From contig JAKOVX010000136.1 in assembly GCA_029781855.1 (NCBI GenBank), positions 1 to 64,000 of the forward strand: a DNA stretch of 64,000 bases, in the 5' to 3' direction. A program made the translations under genes and the position numbers. The stretch comes from Acidobacteriota bacterium (lineage in GTDB: Bacteria; Acidobacteriota; Blastocatellia; Pyrinomonadales; Pyrinomonadaceae). The notes beneath the pieces were generated by a model that was not told the origin of the DNA, made no database searches, and worked only from the letters and a program-made list of their open reading frames with translations. Shown here piece after piece: positions 44,317 to 56,723 of the stretch (within the stretch, counting starts at the first letter, position 1; each line of letters begins with the position of its first letter).

Positions 44317-45156
44317 TCATTTCTTTCCCAATTCGACCGCCCGACGGTAGGCGGCATACACCGCTTTTGAAAGAACCGTCCGTAAAGTCCCTTTCTCCAT
44401 TTGATAGATCGCCTCGGCAGACGTGCCGCCCGGCGACGTGACCATGTTTCGCAGTTCCGCCGGATGTTTGTGCGACTCCATCGCGAATTTAACTGAGCCG
44501 AGCATCGTCTCCTGTACAAGTTCCTTCGCCATATCGCGGGAAAATCCGAGGTGTACGCCGGCGTCCGTGAGGGCTTCCATCACCATAAAAATATAGGTCG
44601 GGCCAGTCGCTGAGAGCGACGTCGCCATATCGATCATATTTTCGGTCTCGACGAAAAGCTCCTTGCCGAGAGCTCCGAGCATTTCGCGAACATGTCCCCG
44701 CTCGGTTTCGATGACCGCGTCGGTGCAGGTCCATGCAGTGATACCGGCGCCGATCTGCGACGGCGTATTCGGCATTGCCCGGACGATCTTGGCCGTTCCG
44801 AGCTCGTCGGCTAAATGTTCGATCGTCGCACCGGCAACGATCGAGACGACAAGTTGGTCGAGATGCAGTACGCCTGTCAGATCGGCCAAAACGCGTGCCA
44901 GCCGCTGGGGCTTGATGCATAGAACGACGGCCGAATTTTCAACGCCAACGACCGACTTGGCCGCTTCGGAATTGCTTTCGAAAACGCTGATGCCATACTT
45001 CTCAGCGAGTTCCTCCCGCCGGTTAGCCCGCGGATGACTCGCGGCGATGTTTTTCGGATCGACGATCTTCTTTCGAACCAAACCGGCGATCATCGATTCG
45101 CCCATCACGCCGCAGCCGATAAACGCTAAATGCAGGTCTCTCAATTCGTTGGTCAT
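44317..45156 (-). CDS. proC: Pyrroline-5-carboxylate reductase
   Basis: This 279-residue protein catalyses the last step of proline synthesis, NAD(P)H-dependent reduction of pyrroline-5-carboxylate. The Rossmann loop is FIGCGVMGESM (residues 12-22). The C-terminal dimer/active-site region shows VTSPGGTSAEAIYQME, and the middle has VRAMPNTPSQIGAG. All are typical. The length is normal. It is divergent from tyrS. Confidence 0.95.
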   Translation of the reverse strand: MTNELRDLHLAFIGCGVMGESMIAGLVRKKIVDPKNIAASHPRANRREELAEKYGISVFESNSEAAKSVVGVENSAVVLCIKPQRLARVLADLTGVLHLDQLVVSIVAGATIEHLADELGTAKIVRAMPNTPSQIGAGITAWTCTDAVIETERGHVREMLGALGKELFVETENMIDMATSLSATGPTYIFMVMEALTDAGVHLGFSRDMAKELVQETMLGSVKFAMESHKHPAELRNMVTSPGGTSAEAIYQMEKGTLRTVLSKAVYAAYRRAVELGKK

Positions 45157-45226
45157 ATAATTCAGGTTTGTTAAAAATTTTTCGATAAGGCAAAATTATG
45201 GATTACGAAATTCGATTTAATCATCT

Positions 45227-46435
45227 ATGACGATCGACGAACAACTCGCATACCTCAAAAAAGGCACGGTCGACGTGATCCGTGAGGAAGACCTTCGCAA
45301 AAAACTGGAGCGATCGGCGAAGACCGGAAAGCCTTTGCGTGTAAAACTGGGTCTCGATCCGACGGCGCCGGACATCCACGTCGGACATACTGTCGTAATC
45401 AGAAAGCTGAAGGCATTTCAGGACCTCGGGCACACTGTAATTTTCCTGATCGGAGACTTTACAGGCATGATCGGCGACCCGTCGGGCAAGAACGTGACTC
45501 GGCCGCCGCTCTCACGCGAAGAGGTCAACGTAAATGCCGAAACCTACAAACGGCAGATGTTCAAGCTGCTCGATCCTGAAAAGACAGAACTGCGGTTTAA
45601 CGGTGAGTGGATGGACAAGTTCAACGCCGCCGATTTTGTAAAGCTGTGCGCGAAAACTACCGTCAAGCAGATCCTCGAACGCGATGATTTTACCAAGCGG
45701 ATGGCTGATGAAAAGCCGATCTCGCTGCACGAACTGCTTTATCCGCTGGTGCAGGGCTACGATTCGGTCGCACTGGAAGCGGACGTTGAGCTTGGCGGCA
45801 CGGACCAGAAATTTAACCTTCTGATGGGCCGCAATTTGCAGCGTGAGTATGACCAGGAGCCGCAGGTCATCATCACGACGCCGCTGCTCGAGGGGCTCGA
45901 CGGCGTCAACAAAATGTCGAAGTCGCTCAACAATTACATCGGCATCGACGAAGAGCCGAGTGAGATGTTTGGCAAGGTGATGTCGATCTCCGACGACCTG
46001 ATGTGGCGTTACTACGAGCTTCTTACTGATCTTAGCGTGCCGGAGATCGAAGCACTTAAGGCCGACAGTGCGTCAGGCGCAGAGAACCCTCGAAATATCA
46101 AGGTAAAGCTCGCTAAGTACATTATCCGCGATTTTCACTCGACCGAAGCGGCCGACGCCGCGGAGGACGAGTTCAACCGGGTTTTTGTCCAAAAGGAAAT
46201 TCCCGACGAGATCGAAGAAAAGACGATGCCTGCAGGCTCTTACAAATTGGCGGATCTGCTCGCGGAGACCGGACTCGCTGCTTCAAAGGGCGAGGCTCGT
46301 CGGCTGATCGAACAAGGCGGCGTCAGGGTAAATGGCGAAAAAGCGTCGGTAGCAAATATGGAGATCGGGCTCGACACGGATGGCTGCCTGTTGCAGGTCG
46401 GCAAGCGAAAATTCCTCAAACTCAGCGGCCAATAA
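45227..46435 (+). CDS. tyrS: Tyrosyl-tRNA synthetase
   Basis: This 402-residue class I synthetase has the HIGH-like motif HVGH (51-54), KMSKS (229-233) and a C-terminal S4 RNA-binding domain ([21 protein letters not shown]). The Rossmann core matches the TyrZ-type bacterial enzyme. No T-box leader was recognised. No Shine-Dalgarno sequence is obvious before the ATG. Confidence 0.96.
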   Translation: MTIDEQLAYLKKGTVDVIREEDLRKKLERSAKTGKPLRVKLGLDPTAPDIHVGHTVVIRKLKAFQDLGHTVIFLIGDFTGMIGDPSGKNVTRPPLSREEVNVNAETYKRQMFKLLDPEKTELRFNGEWMDKFNAADFVKLCAKTTVKQILERDDFTKRMADEKPISLHELLYPLVQGYDSVALEADVELGGTDQKFNLLMGRNLQREYDQEPQVIITTPLLEGLDGVNKMSKSLNNYIGIDEEPSEMFGKVMSISDDLMWRYYELLTDLSVPEIEALKADSASGAENPRNIKVKLAKYIIRDFHSTEAADAAEDEFNRVFVQKEIPDEIEEKTMPAGSYKLADLLAETGLAASKGEARRLIEQGGVRVNGEKASVANMEIGLDTDGCLLQVGKRKFLKLSGQ

Positions 46436-46547
46436 GCATCCGAAATTGATGTTCTCGTAAGCTGACCTGCGTGTCTTGGACATCGACAAACAGATTTAAA
46501 AACTTTGTAATTTCCTTGTTGGGGCGGTATACTTCGAACACTGCAAG

Positions 46548-47414
46548 ATGAGAGCTGTTTCAACCAAAAGGGTCAAATTGTCCGAACGTATCAGCGCCTA
46601 CGTGGCTTCCGAAGCACCTCTGCGGGCGATGGCGGGCAACTGGTCAAAAAAGGCCAAACTTGCAATTGATGAGGCAAACAGCCTATCGCTCGAACACCTC
46701 GAGATCACACTTAAACGTCTGCCGAGAAAGCTGGACGGATTCAAGATCATCCATCTTTCGGATATTCACCACAGTCCGTTTACCGAATTGGCCCATATCG
46801 AGAAAGCGATAAAGGTGGCGAACCGGCTGCGGCCCGATATGTTCGTACTCACCGGTGACTATGTTTCGCACGATCGGAAATATATCGGACCGGTCTCCGA
46901 GGCGTTGGGTCAACTGCGGGCAAGATACGGAACCTACGCCTGTCTAGGAAATCACGATCACTGGACCGATGCCGAGCTGGTTACTGATCGTTTTCGAGCC
47001 GAAGGGATCAATGTGCTAGTCAATGAGGGTGTTCGGGTGAAAGCAGAAGGATCGTCATTCTGGTTGGCCGGCGTCGACGATTATATGGTCGGCAAAACGG
47101 ATGTTCCGGCTGCGCTTCGGGGCTCGTATCCCGACGAACTAAAGCTTCTGCTGGCCCACAACCCGACCATTTTCCGACAGTCCGTACGGTTGAAGATCGA
47201 CTTGACCCTGAGCGGCCACACACATGGCGGCCAGGTAAAGCTTCGTGATGAGGAAAAGAAGCGCCTAATACGTAAGCGTCGCCTCTCAAGCGGACTGCAC
47301 CGCCGCTACGACTCGCAGATCTACATTACACGCGGCATCGGCACGGTCGTTTTGCCGGTTAGGTACCAATGCCCGCCGGAGATCAGCCTGCTGGAACTCA
47401 AATGCAGCGAATGA
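46548..47414 (+). CDS. Calcineurin-like metallophosphoesterase
   Basis: This 288-residue protein has the family motifs in order: DIH at residues 72-74 (LSDIHH), GD at 103-104 (LTGDYV), GNHD at 134-137 and SGHTHGGQ. The group resembles the YaeI-type phosphodiesterases. No membrane anchor is seen in the first 60 residues. Its last bases overlap the start of pgsA by an ATGA junction, so the two genes are coupled. Substrate is not known. Confidence 0.9.
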   Translation: MRAVSTKRVKLSERISAYVASEAPLRAMAGNWSKKAKLAIDEANSLSLEHLEITLKRLPRKLDGFKIIHLSDIHHSPFTELAHIEKAIKVANRLRPDMFVLTGDYVSHDRKYIGPVSEALGQLRARYGTYACLGNHDHWTDAELVTDRFRAEGINVLVNEGVRVKAEGSSFWLAGVDDYMVGKTDVPAALRGSYPDELKLLLAHNPTIFRQSVRLKIDLTLSGHTHGGQVKLRDEEKKRLIRKRRLSSGLHRRYDSQIYITRGIGTVVLPVRYQCPPEISLLELKCSE

Positions 47415-48004
47415 CCTCCTCGGTTCTCACAATTCCCAACATTCTGACCTTCCTTCGAATGGTCCTTGTGCCGATCTTCGCCATGCTGATGATCTACGGT
47501 CACGAAGGCTGGGCGCTGGTCGCATTCACCGTTGCCGGATTTTCCGACGGAATTGACGGTTTTGTTGCAAGGCGGCTAAAGCAGGAATCTGAACTGGGAA
47601 CGATAATCGACCCGATCGCCGACAAGCTTCTGATGACGACGGCATTTATTATATTGTCGATACCGGCAGTTTTCGGTCCGAATCCGCCGAACCATCTGCC
47701 GGTCGAGCCGTACGTGACGATCACGGTCATCGGCCGCGACGTGCTGATCATAGCTGTCGCTGGGGCGATAAACGTTATGACCGGATTTCGGGGATTCCAG
47801 CCGTCGTGGCTCGGGAAAGCCAGCACGTTCGTACAGGTCGTCGGCGTGATGCTCATCCTGATCGCCGCAGTGTTCCCGCGGCTTCACGGTTTCTATCTTC
47901 CGACGGTGTACGTTACGGTTGCTTTCTTTGCGCTTGCCTCCGGCATTCACTACATATTCCACGTTGCCCGACTTATGCGGGAGGCCGAACAAATGTCGAC
48001 ATAA
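47411..48004 (+). CDS. pgsA: CDP-diacylglycerol-glycerol-3-phosphate 3-phosphatidyltransferase
   Basis: This is an integral-membrane enzyme of 197 residues in phosphatidylglycerol synthesis. The CDP-alcohol transferase motif is complete: Asp46 and Asp49-Gly50-x2-Ala53-Arg54, then Gly63, Asp67 and Asp71. Several membrane helices follow. In-frame ATGs exist upstream, but 47411 is within the ATGA overlap with the metallophosphoesterase stop, so translational coupling supports it. Confidence 0.92.
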   Translation: MTSSVLTIPNILTFLRMVLVPIFAMLMIYGHEGWALVAFTVAGFSDGIDGFVARRLKQESELGTIIDPIADKLLMTTAFIILSIPAVFGPNPPNHLPVEPYVTITVIGRDVLIIAVAGAINVMTGFRGFQPSWLGKASTFVQVVGVMLILIAAVFPRLHGFYLPTVYVTVAFFALASGIHYIFHVARLMREAEQMST

Positions 48005-48031
48005 GACGGACCACTTAGGCAAGCGGCCTAA

Positions 48032-48958
48032 TTAGAAGACAGATGGATCAGGTAGCGGAGCGTTATCTACGACGTTGATGTACTCTGCCAGTCCCGCATC
48101 GGACTTATTGCGGAACTTATAGATCTCGACCAGTCGCTGTCTCCATTGCGGAGCATTCGGATTCTTTTCAGCTTCGCCTCTTTTAACAGCACGGGCATAG
48201 GCGTCCATCATCTGGTCAATGACCTTATTGATCTTGTCAGTGACGGAATTGAAATCCGCATCGTTCGGGTTTTTCGACTTCAGCTCGTTTGATCCTTTTT
48301 CATAAACGCCTTCATAGTACGTGGCAAGAACAGAATATGTGTCGGCACTGTTCTTGACTATGGAATCATATTGAGCCGCCTTGTAGATCTCGCTTGCACC
48401 GGCTTTCTTGTCAACGTCGAACAGCAAGGTGCCTTCAATAAAATGCAGAAATGCACTCGCTTCGGTCTTGTCCTTGAAAGGGGCGAATACCTTCGGATAC
48501 TTCCCGGAGTCAAAAAGTGCTATTGCCTTCTTTGCGAAACCGATCGATTCGTCGGCGTATGTCCTGTCACGGTTCACTGAATAAGAATTGTAGCCTGTGT
48601 ACGCCAGGTTCATCAGAACTTCGGCATTGTCGGGTTGTTCGGCCAGCATTTCTTTTCCGGCGGCAAACGCTTCGGCGAATTTCTTTCCGTCGACCGCCAC
48701 ATAGAAAGCATGTTCCCTGTATTTATCGACAAAAGACTTGATCTTTGTGACCTGATCGTTCTTATCTTTGCCATAAGTGGCAAGGAATTCCTTTCCGAGT
48801 TGATACGCCTTGTCCAAATCTTCTGGCTTTCGTGATTTTGAAAGCACGGCTATCTCCATGAACGCGTCATCTCTGGATTTTGGCTTTTGCGCAAACGCAG
48901 CTTGCGACAAGACCGCTGCCATCACCAACAAAATGACGGCTGTAAATAAGTTTCTCAT
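48032..48958 (-). CDS. Secreted TPR-like repeat protein of unknown function
   Basis: The protein has 308 residues with a signal peptide (ends AAFAQ). The mature part is helical with a repeated tetratricopeptide-like pattern, seen in LDKAYQLGKEFLATYGKD, KKFAEAFAAGKEMLAEQPDN and AEVLMNLAYTGY. It is rich in Lys. Probably a periplasmic or surface scaffold. It is convergent with pgsA, 27 bases apart. Confidence 0.78.
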   Translation of the reverse strand: MRNLFTAVILLVMAAVLSQAAFAQKPKSRDDAFMEIAVLSKSRKPEDLDKAYQLGKEFLATYGKDKNDQVTKIKSFVDKYREHAFYVAVDGKKFAEAFAAGKEMLAEQPDNAEVLMNLAYTGYNSYSVNRDRTYADESIGFAKKAIALFDSGKYPKVFAPFKDKTEASAFLHFIEGTLLFDVDKKAGASEIYKAAQYDSIVKNSADTYSVLATYYEGVYEKGSNELKSKNPNDADFNSVTDKINKVIDQMMDAYARAVKRGEAEKNPNAPQWRQRLVEIYKFRNKSDAGLAEYINVVDNAPLPDPSVF

Positions 48959-49310
48959 TGAATTCTAATACTCCTGTGGATCAATAAATTCTTGCAAATA
49001 TAGCAAAACGACCCCGATTGCTCAACCACATGAACGATTTCGAGGTCTTACAGCATACAGTTAACTTAATTCCTGGTGATGCCGCGCGCAAGTTCTGATG
49101 AGATCAGCGGCGGTCCAGCGCGAGATCAACTCGCACGTTTTCGACACTTTTAGCCAATATTACGGGCCTTCAAGATCCCACTTGTCGGCCGATGACAATT
49201 CCCATCCGACTCACCGCTCAAAACTGGGCGGCAACAAATATCGCTTGATCTGGCCGGATATGACTCAAATAAAAGTGCAAAAAGGCCATTCAACAGATGA
49301 TCAATTTAAA
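48959..49310. other. Intergenic region upstream of the dnaK promoter
   Basis: This region between the divergent TPR-like gene and dnaK holds no recognised gene. An 88-codon frame from 49098 runs through the dnaK promoter into its leader and resembles nothing, so it is not called. Confidence 0.5.
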
Positions 49311-49340
49311 CTTGACAACAACGCACTCAAGTATTATATT
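49311..49340 (+). promoter_or_regulatory. dnaK promoter with HAIR (HspR) operator
   Basis: The HAIR element CTTGACA-N7-ACTCAAG (49311-49331) matches the HspR consensus CTTGAGT-N7-ACTCAAG with a perfect right arm. The same stretch contains a -35 box TTGACA (49312) and, 17 bases on, a -10 box TATATT (49335). The repressor site thus covers the -35 region. HspR is encoded at the end of the same operon (52639), so negative feedback is likely. Confidence 0.85.
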
Positions 49341-49401
49341 CAATCAAGGCTCAAGTTAATGTGATTTTTAGGGCTTTGCAATAATTCAAACGGAGAAATA
49401 T

Positions 49402-51342
<1,941 letters not shown>

Positions 51343-51349
51343 CCAGTCA

Positions 51350-51387
51350 GCAGTGAGCGGTATGCAGTGGGCCGGACCGTTCACTGC
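51350..51387. other. Inverted repeat between dnaK and dnaJ
   Basis: GCAGTGAGCGG (51350) pairs with CCGTTCACTGC (51377) with one G-T pair. It lies in the 139-base gap and could partially terminate or stabilise the dnaK message, making dnaK more abundant than dnaJ-hspR. Confidence 0.55.
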
Positions 51388-51481
51388 TGCCGCTTCCTGC
51401 GTTTTATCGGCCCGGCTTTTGAAAGACGGCGGCACTTGAGCTAGACTGCTCGCGACCTACGGGCTCCGGCTCGCTTAACGA

Positions 51482-52642
51482 ATGGCGAAAAAAGATTATT
51501 ACCAGATTCTGGGCGTCAAAAAGGATGCCAAAGCGGACGAGATCAAGAAGGCGTACCGTCGGCTCGCGCGCAAACATCATCCTGATGTGAATCCGAACGA
51601 CAAGGTTTCGGAAGACAAGTTCAAAGAGGTTCAGGAAGCATACGATATCTTGTCGGACGACAAGAAGCGCAAGGTCTTTGACCGTTTTGGATATTACGCC
51701 GACAACCTTGATGCCGATTCGCCGTTCTCGACCGGAGCGACAAGCGGCGGGGCACAGGGTTTTGATTTTTCCGGTTTTGATTTCTCCGGCAGCCAGAGCA
51801 GCGGGAGTGGATCTAGTTTTCGCGATATATTTTCGGACCTATTTAGCGGTGGCGGTGGCGGAGCCAGACAGCAGCCTGAACCGCCGCGGGCGATCCCGAA
51901 GAAAGGCCGCGACATTGAGATACCGTTGGCTCTGAGTTTCGAGGAATCGTTCACCGGACTCACGACAAATATTACAGTGAACCGGAGCGAGCAGTGTTCC
52001 CGCTGCCAGGGAGCCGGAGACACCGGAGGCCCGGTCGTCACTTGTACGACCTGTAAAGGCACGGGACAGGTGATGAGGACCGGCGGACGGTTGCAGTTTT
52101 CACAGGCGTGTCCGGATTGTGAGGGAACAGGACGCCGGCGGCAGCCGTGTTCTCTGTGTAACGGAAAGGGCGTAACGCCGAAAACGGAGCAGGTCAAGAT
52201 CAAGATACCTGCCGGCGTCGACACCGGTTCACGGGTGCGGATTCCGAAGAAAGGCCACGGAGGCCGTCTGGGGGCCGAGCCAGGCGATCTGTATATTTTG
52301 ACGAACGTCGGAAAGCACAAATTCCTCGAGCGAAAGGGTGACAACATCTATGTCAGTGTGCCGATAACGGTGGCCGAAGCGGCTCTGGGTACCAAGATCG
52401 AGGTTCCGACTGTCGAAGGGAAAGCCCAGCTTAAGATACCCGCGGGCACGGAATCGGGACAGAAGTTTCGGCTTCGCGAGCGTGGCTTCCCGAGTTTGAG
52501 AAACCCGAGCCTCCGCGGCGATCAGTTCGTCGAGGTTAAGATAACGCTCCCGCGGGTTATCTCAGAGGAGACCAAGGAAGTACTCCGTCAGTTTGAGAAA
52601 CTTAATCCGGAGAACCCGAGAAAGGTCATTGGATTGGAATGA
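51482..52642 (+). CDS. dnaJ: Co-chaperone DnaJ (Hsp40)
   Basis: The protein has 386 residues and full type I architecture: J-domain with HPD at 33-35, a Gly/Phe/Ser-rich segment, four zinc-binding repeats ([32 protein letters not shown]) and the C-terminal peptide-binding domains. It stimulates DnaK ATPase and delivers substrates. It follows dnaK and overlaps hspR by ATGA, so the three form one transcription unit. Confidence 0.96.
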   Translation: MAKKDYYQILGVKKDAKADEIKKAYRRLARKHHPDVNPNDKVSEDKFKEVQEAYDILSDDKKRKVFDRFGYYADNLDADSPFSTGATSGGAQGFDFSGFDFSGSQSSGSGSSFRDIFSDLFSGGGGGARQQPEPPRAIPKKGRDIEIPLALSFEESFTGLTTNITVNRSEQCSRCQGAGDTGGPVVTCTTCKGTGQVMRTGGRLQFSQACPDCEGTGRRRQPCSLCNGKGVTPKTEQVKIKIPAGVDTGSRVRIPKKGHGGRLGAEPGDLYILTNVGKHKFLERKGDNIYVSVPITVAEAALGTKIEVPTVEGKAQLKIPAGTESGQKFRLRERGFPSLRNPSLRGDQFVEVKITLPRVISEETKEVLRQFEKLNPENPRKVIGLE

Positions 52643-53040
52643 AAAAGCGTGTACGAACATATTCGATAAGCGCGGTTGCGGAACTCTACGATATTCATCC
52701 GCAAACGCTCCGATTGTACGAACGCGAGGGTCTCCTGACGCCGTCGCGTTCGGACGGTAACACTCGTCTATATGAAGACTCGGATCTCGAGAGGCTTGAG
52801 GTTATCCTGTCTCTGACTCGTGAACTCGGCGTCAATCTCGCTGGCGTCGAGATCATCCTGAATATGCGGGCGAAGATGGACGAGATGCAGCGCGAATTTG
52901 AGCGGTTTTTCGAGTATCTCAAGGCCCACGCCGGCGAATTTGCCGGTCCCGGCGACAACACTTCGGTTAGCGAGGCCCTGATCCCGGTTTCCAGGATCCG
53001 CTCAGCCCGTATGCGTCGAACTTACACTGTTGACGAGTAG
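52639..53040 (+). CDS. hspR: MerR-family heat-shock repressor HspR
   Basis: This 133-residue protein has the MerR helix-turn-helix ([30 protein letters not shown]) and the [12 protein letters not shown] helix characteristic of HspR. It would bind the HAIR element in front of dnaK, repressing the operon in the absence of stress, with DnaK as a co-repressor as in other bacteria. The ATG overlaps the dnaJ stop by four bases. Confidence 0.92.
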   Translation: MKKRVRTYSISAVAELYDIHPQTLRLYEREGLLTPSRSDGNTRLYEDSDLERLEVILSLTRELGVNLAGVEIILNMRAKMDEMQREFERFFEYLKAHAGEFAGPGDNTSVSEALIPVSRIRSARMRRTYTVDE

Positions 53041-53172
53041 ATCAGCTGATTAACTCTTCCTTACATTTCCACCCATTCTTACGAGCACGATAATCGAAGG
53101 GCATCGGGATTTTGCTTTCAGCAAGGTTATCGGCTAGGATAATCAAAATTTCCAACAGTCCAGGAGTTATCG

Positions 53173-56100
53173 ATGATTCTCAGAAGAATGTTTTTGTGTG
53201 TTTTCGCGGGAGTAATTCTCGTGTCTGCCGCTGCGATGGTCGCCGCGCAAGACCTTGACAACGTTTCGATCAGTGGCAAAGTTACCGATCCCAATGGCCT
53301 GGTCGTTTCAGGGGCGACCGTTACGATCAAATCGACGGATACGGACATATCGCGAACCGTTACCGTTGACGACGATGGCCGGTACCGAGTAGTCAACCTG
53401 AAACCGGGCAATTACAAGGTCTCGGTCAGCGCTGGCGGGTTCGGAACGCAGGAAACACCGGAATTTACGACGATCTCCGCTCAGAATGTCCTGCAGGATT
53501 TCAGGCTCTCTCCTGCTGATGTTCGTGCCGAGGCAACGGTCACTGTCACAGACGAGAACGGCCCGCCCGTTGACACGACGCGAACGATCGTAGGAAGCAC
53601 CATAACCGAACGCGAGATCGAAGAGATCCCGAACAACTCGCGAAACGCCCTCGACCTGGTCCTGACGCTCGGCGGAACCACAGAGGAACAGCTCTCAACC
53701 AACGGACTGGCCGAGGACCGTGGTGCCAACCCGAGCGCAGCACCGCTCGAACAGGGAAATTTCTCGATCGGCGGCGGAACTGCTTACTCGAACAACATTA
53801 CGATCGACGGTCTGGACAATAACGACGACCGTTCGTCCCGCGACCGCTTTCAACCATCGGTCGAGGCGATCGCCGAGGTGCAGGTCATCTCAAATCAATT
53901 TTCAGCGGAATACGGTCGGGCGTCCGGCGGCCGCGTAAATCTCCGGACAAGAGGCGGAAGCAACAAATTCCGCGGCCGATTCTTTATGTTCTTCAGGGAC
54001 GAGAGTGCCAATGCAAACTCGTGGTACAACAACAGTCGCGGAATTCCGCGTCCGTCGCTGCAGGATATCAACCCGGGATTTACATTTAGCGGACCTATCA
54101 TCAAGCAGCGCACTTTCTTTTCAGTTACCTATGAGAACGACAAGCTGGCCGACACGACACTGATCGACGCGTATCTGCCGGTCGTTCAAAATCCGGTTTA
54201 TCCGCTGCCCGCGACACCGACCGGCAGCGCACAATTTTGCGACTCGGCCGGCTCGTTGCCGCCTCCCTGTAATGCCGGCGTGGGAGCGGTCTCCGCCTAT
54301 TCGAAACTCTACTCGACCCCCAATCTCAGTAACGTGTTGACCGCACGTGTCGATCACAAGCTCTTTAAGAACAACGAGCTGACGATCGGGTTTCAGTTTG
54401 GCCGAAAGAATAATAAGCGAACGAACGGTAACTCGACCACACGACTCGAGAATGCATTTCAGGCCAAAAACATCAACACCGACGCATATAACCTGACCGA
54501 TAATCAGGTTTTCGGTTCTAATGTGGTTAACCAGTTTCGAATGCAGTGGTCGCGGTACCAGCCAAGTTACGAGGCTCCTAATCCTTTCGATCCGGTCGTT
54601 CTGGTTAGTTACCGCGATCCGGTCAGCAACTCGGTCAGAACTCTGATCATGGGAAATTCGACAACGAGTACAAGCCAATACTTCGCAGATACCCGTACTG
54701 AAACGCGCTGGCAATTACAGGATTCGTTGACCTATCTCTACGGACGCCATTCATTCAAAATGGGATTCGATATCCAGGATGTCGTTTCCAAGGTGACGGG
54801 CCTCGGCGACGCGACCGGTACATTCAACTTTGGAAGCGTGTATGCGTTTTCCACAAATGTTATCAACCGGTATCGCCAGAATTTCGGAACGAGCCAGGAT
54901 GTGAGGAATAGGTATTACGGGTTCTTTTTCAACGACGAATTCAAGCCGTGGTCAAATGTCACGGTTAGCGCGGGCCTCAGGTACGAACGGGAAACAGCAG
55001 TCACGGATACGAACAATTGGGGGCCGCGAATCGGTATCGCATGGGACCCGTTCAAAAAAGGCACGGGCGTCATTCGCTTTGGAACTGGGATCTTTTACAA
55101 TCGCGTCCTGCTGCGTACGGTCGGAGATTCCATTCAGAACAGCGGCGGAACTCTGGTTGCGTTTGATTCGAGTACTATTGGCACGAGTGCCAGCGATCCG
55201 CGACGCGGACCGATCCTGGCCGCCATTGCCAGCAATTTCCCGAGTAGCTACGCGTCGGTCGACGAACTTAGGTCACTGGTTGCCGCCACCTGTCTCACGA
55301 TCACGACGACCTTCCCTTGTAACAACACCACCGGTTTTTCGATCGGCAACCTTTCAAGTGCCGGCAATCCGCTTCGCTCTGTGGATGCCGACCTGAAAAT
55401 TCCAGAAAGCTATCAGTTCAATGTGGGATTTGAGCGCGAGGTCTACAAAGGCTGGGTGTTCGAGGTCAACTATACCTGGAACAAGACGGCTAACCTTTGG
55501 CGCGACTACAATCCGAACGCTCCGGTCCTGCCTGGTGGGTATGCCGACTGGACAGCGTGGTTGCTTGGTCATCCGTTCACGCTTTCTCCGACGAGGATGT
55601 ACACGTTCTTCCTTGGGCCGACCGACGATTCGAGCGGAATTCATGCGGGTTCCGAGACCGGAACCACTTGTACCACAACCACAGCGAATTGCTACGTAAA
55701 TTTGAATACGACGAGTACATCGACGACGGTGCCGCTCGTTTCAGTCGCGGGTCAAAATAACAATGCGACGGGCGGGCCGATAGGTATCGCTCTTGCAGCT
55801 GTTGCACAGTTTCGCCCAGATCAGACAGTCGAAGAGACGTCACGGATCGGTTCACGCGGTAACGCATTTTATCAGGGTCTGGTGGCCGAATTGCGAAGTC
55901 GTTACCGAAAGCTCGGCTTCGGTTTCGGAGCGTCATTCCGCTTGGTTTACACGCTCTCAAGTACCAAGGATGACGGGTTGAACAATACCTCGAATGCCGA
56001 GATAAACGGCGACTTCAGCCGCGAATGGGCGCGAAGCTTGCAGGATCGCCATCACCGGATCGCATTTTCCGGATCATTCCAAACGCCCTACTGGTTTGGA

Positions 56101-56583
56101 AAACTCAAGTTTTCGCCGCTTGTTAGATGGGGAAGTTCGGCTCCGTTTAATATTGGAAACGGCGGCAGGGACCGAAATTTGGATGACCTCAGCGTTGATC
56201 GGGTGAATTTCAGCGGAAACGTAAAGGACATTAAGTACCGCGAGCCTGGGTCACCGATCCCGACAACACTGATCTCTCAGTTTTCACTGCCGCCGATCGG
56301 AGCCATAGGTGGAAACATCGGGAGAAACGCCGGCACGGGACCGAATTTGTTCACGTTCGATCTGAACGTGACACGAGAGTGGAAAGCCGGAGAACGAGTT
56401 CGAATCAGACCGGTTCTCGAGATCGACAATGTCTTTAATGCGTCGGTATTCAGTTTCGGTGCGGAATATATCGACTTTTCGGCGATAAATATCAGCCAAT
56501 CGACGGAGCAGCAGAAATTCCTCGTTCCGACTCGCACTTACCGCCAGCGGCAAATGCGGGCCGGAATCAGGATCGACTTCTAG
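53173..56583 (+). CDS. Second Oar-like TonB-dependent outer-membrane receptor
   Basis: The protein has 1136 residues: signal peptide (ends MVAAQ), CarbopepD_reg sandwich (SISGKVTDPNGLVVSGATVTI), plug-like domain with NNITIDGLDNNDDRSSRDRFQPSVEAIAEVQVI and a long beta-barrel ending in an aromatic residue (GIRIDF). It is the same architecture as the receptor at 9.9-13.1 kb but a different sequence. Its plug resembles the subset of Oar-like proteins that carry the YSNNITIDGLDNND segment. A terminator follows. The transported or bound substrate is unknown. Confidence 0.92.
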   Translation: MILRRMFLCVFAGVILVSAAAMVAAQDLDNVSISGKVTDPNGLVVSGATVTIKSTDTDISRTVTVDDDGRYRVVNLKPGNYKVSVSAGGFGTQETPEFTTISAQNVLQDFRLSPADVRAEATVTVTDENGPPVDTTRTIVGSTITEREIEEIPNNSRNALDLVLTLGGTTEEQLSTNGLAEDRGANPSAAPLEQGNFSIGGGTAYSNNITIDGLDNNDDRSSRDRFQPSVEAIAEVQVISNQFSAEYGRASGGRVNLRTRGGSNKFRGRFFMFFRDESANANSWYNNSRGIPRPSLQDINPGFTFSGPIIKQRTFFSVTYENDKLADTTLIDAYLPVVQNPVYPLPATPTGSAQFCDSAGSLPPPCNAGVGAVSAYSKLYSTPNLSNVLTARVDHKLFKNNELTIGFQFGRKNNKRTNGNSTTRLENAFQAKNINTDAYNLTDNQVFGSNVVNQFRMQWSRYQPSYEAPNPFDPVVLVSYRDPVSNSVRTLIMGNSTTSTSQYFADTRTETRWQLQDSLTYLYGRHSFKMGFDIQDVVSKVTGLGDATGTFNFGSVYAFSTNVINRYRQNFGTSQDVRNRYYGFFFNDEFKPWSNVTVSAGLRYERETAVTDTNNWGPRIGIAWDPFKKGTGVIRFGTGIFYNRVLLRTVGDSIQNSGGTLVAFDSSTIGTSASDPRRGPILAAIASNFPSSYASVDELRSLVAATCLTITTTFPCNNTTGFSIGNLSSAGNPLRSVDADLKIPESYQFNVGFEREVYKGWVFEVNYTWNKTANLWRDYNPNAPVLPGGYADWTAWLLGHPFTLSPTRMYTFFLGPTDDSSGIHAGSETGTTCTTTTANCYVNLNTTSTSTTVPLVSVAGQNNNATGGPIGIALAAVAQFRPDQTVEETSRIGSRGNAFYQGLVAELRSRYRKLGFGFGASFRLVYTLSSTKDDGLNNTSNAEINGDFSREWARSLQDRHHRIAFSGSFQTPYWFGKLKFSPLVRWGSSAPFNIGNGGRDRNLDDLSVDRVNFSGNVKDIKYREPGSPIPTTLISQFSLPPIGAIGGNIGRNAGTGPNLFTFDLNVTREWKAGERVRIRPVLEIDNVFNASVFSFGAEYIDFSAINISQSTEQQKFLVPTRTYRQRQMRAGIRIDF

Positions 56584-56613
56584 TTGTTGATTCAAAAATA
56601 CTCAAATTTAGAG

Positions 56614-56637
56614 GCCGTCTGAAAAGGCGGCTTTTTT
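56614..56637 (+). terminator. Rho-independent terminator of the second receptor gene
   Basis: A six-base-pair stem (GCCGTC / GGCGGC, with one G-T) around a TGAAAA loop is followed by six T residues. Confidence 0.75.
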
Positions 56638-56723
56638 GTTATTTGGACCCAGATTTATCGTGACTAGTCAGCGGCGGATATGATAAATTAAAGTGTTGAA
56701 CATTTTTGTTCACTCCTTGTGAT

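Noticed and set aside
49098-49364. An 88-codon open frame upstream of dnaK
   Set aside because: It runs across the HAIR element and promoter of dnaK and resembles no family.
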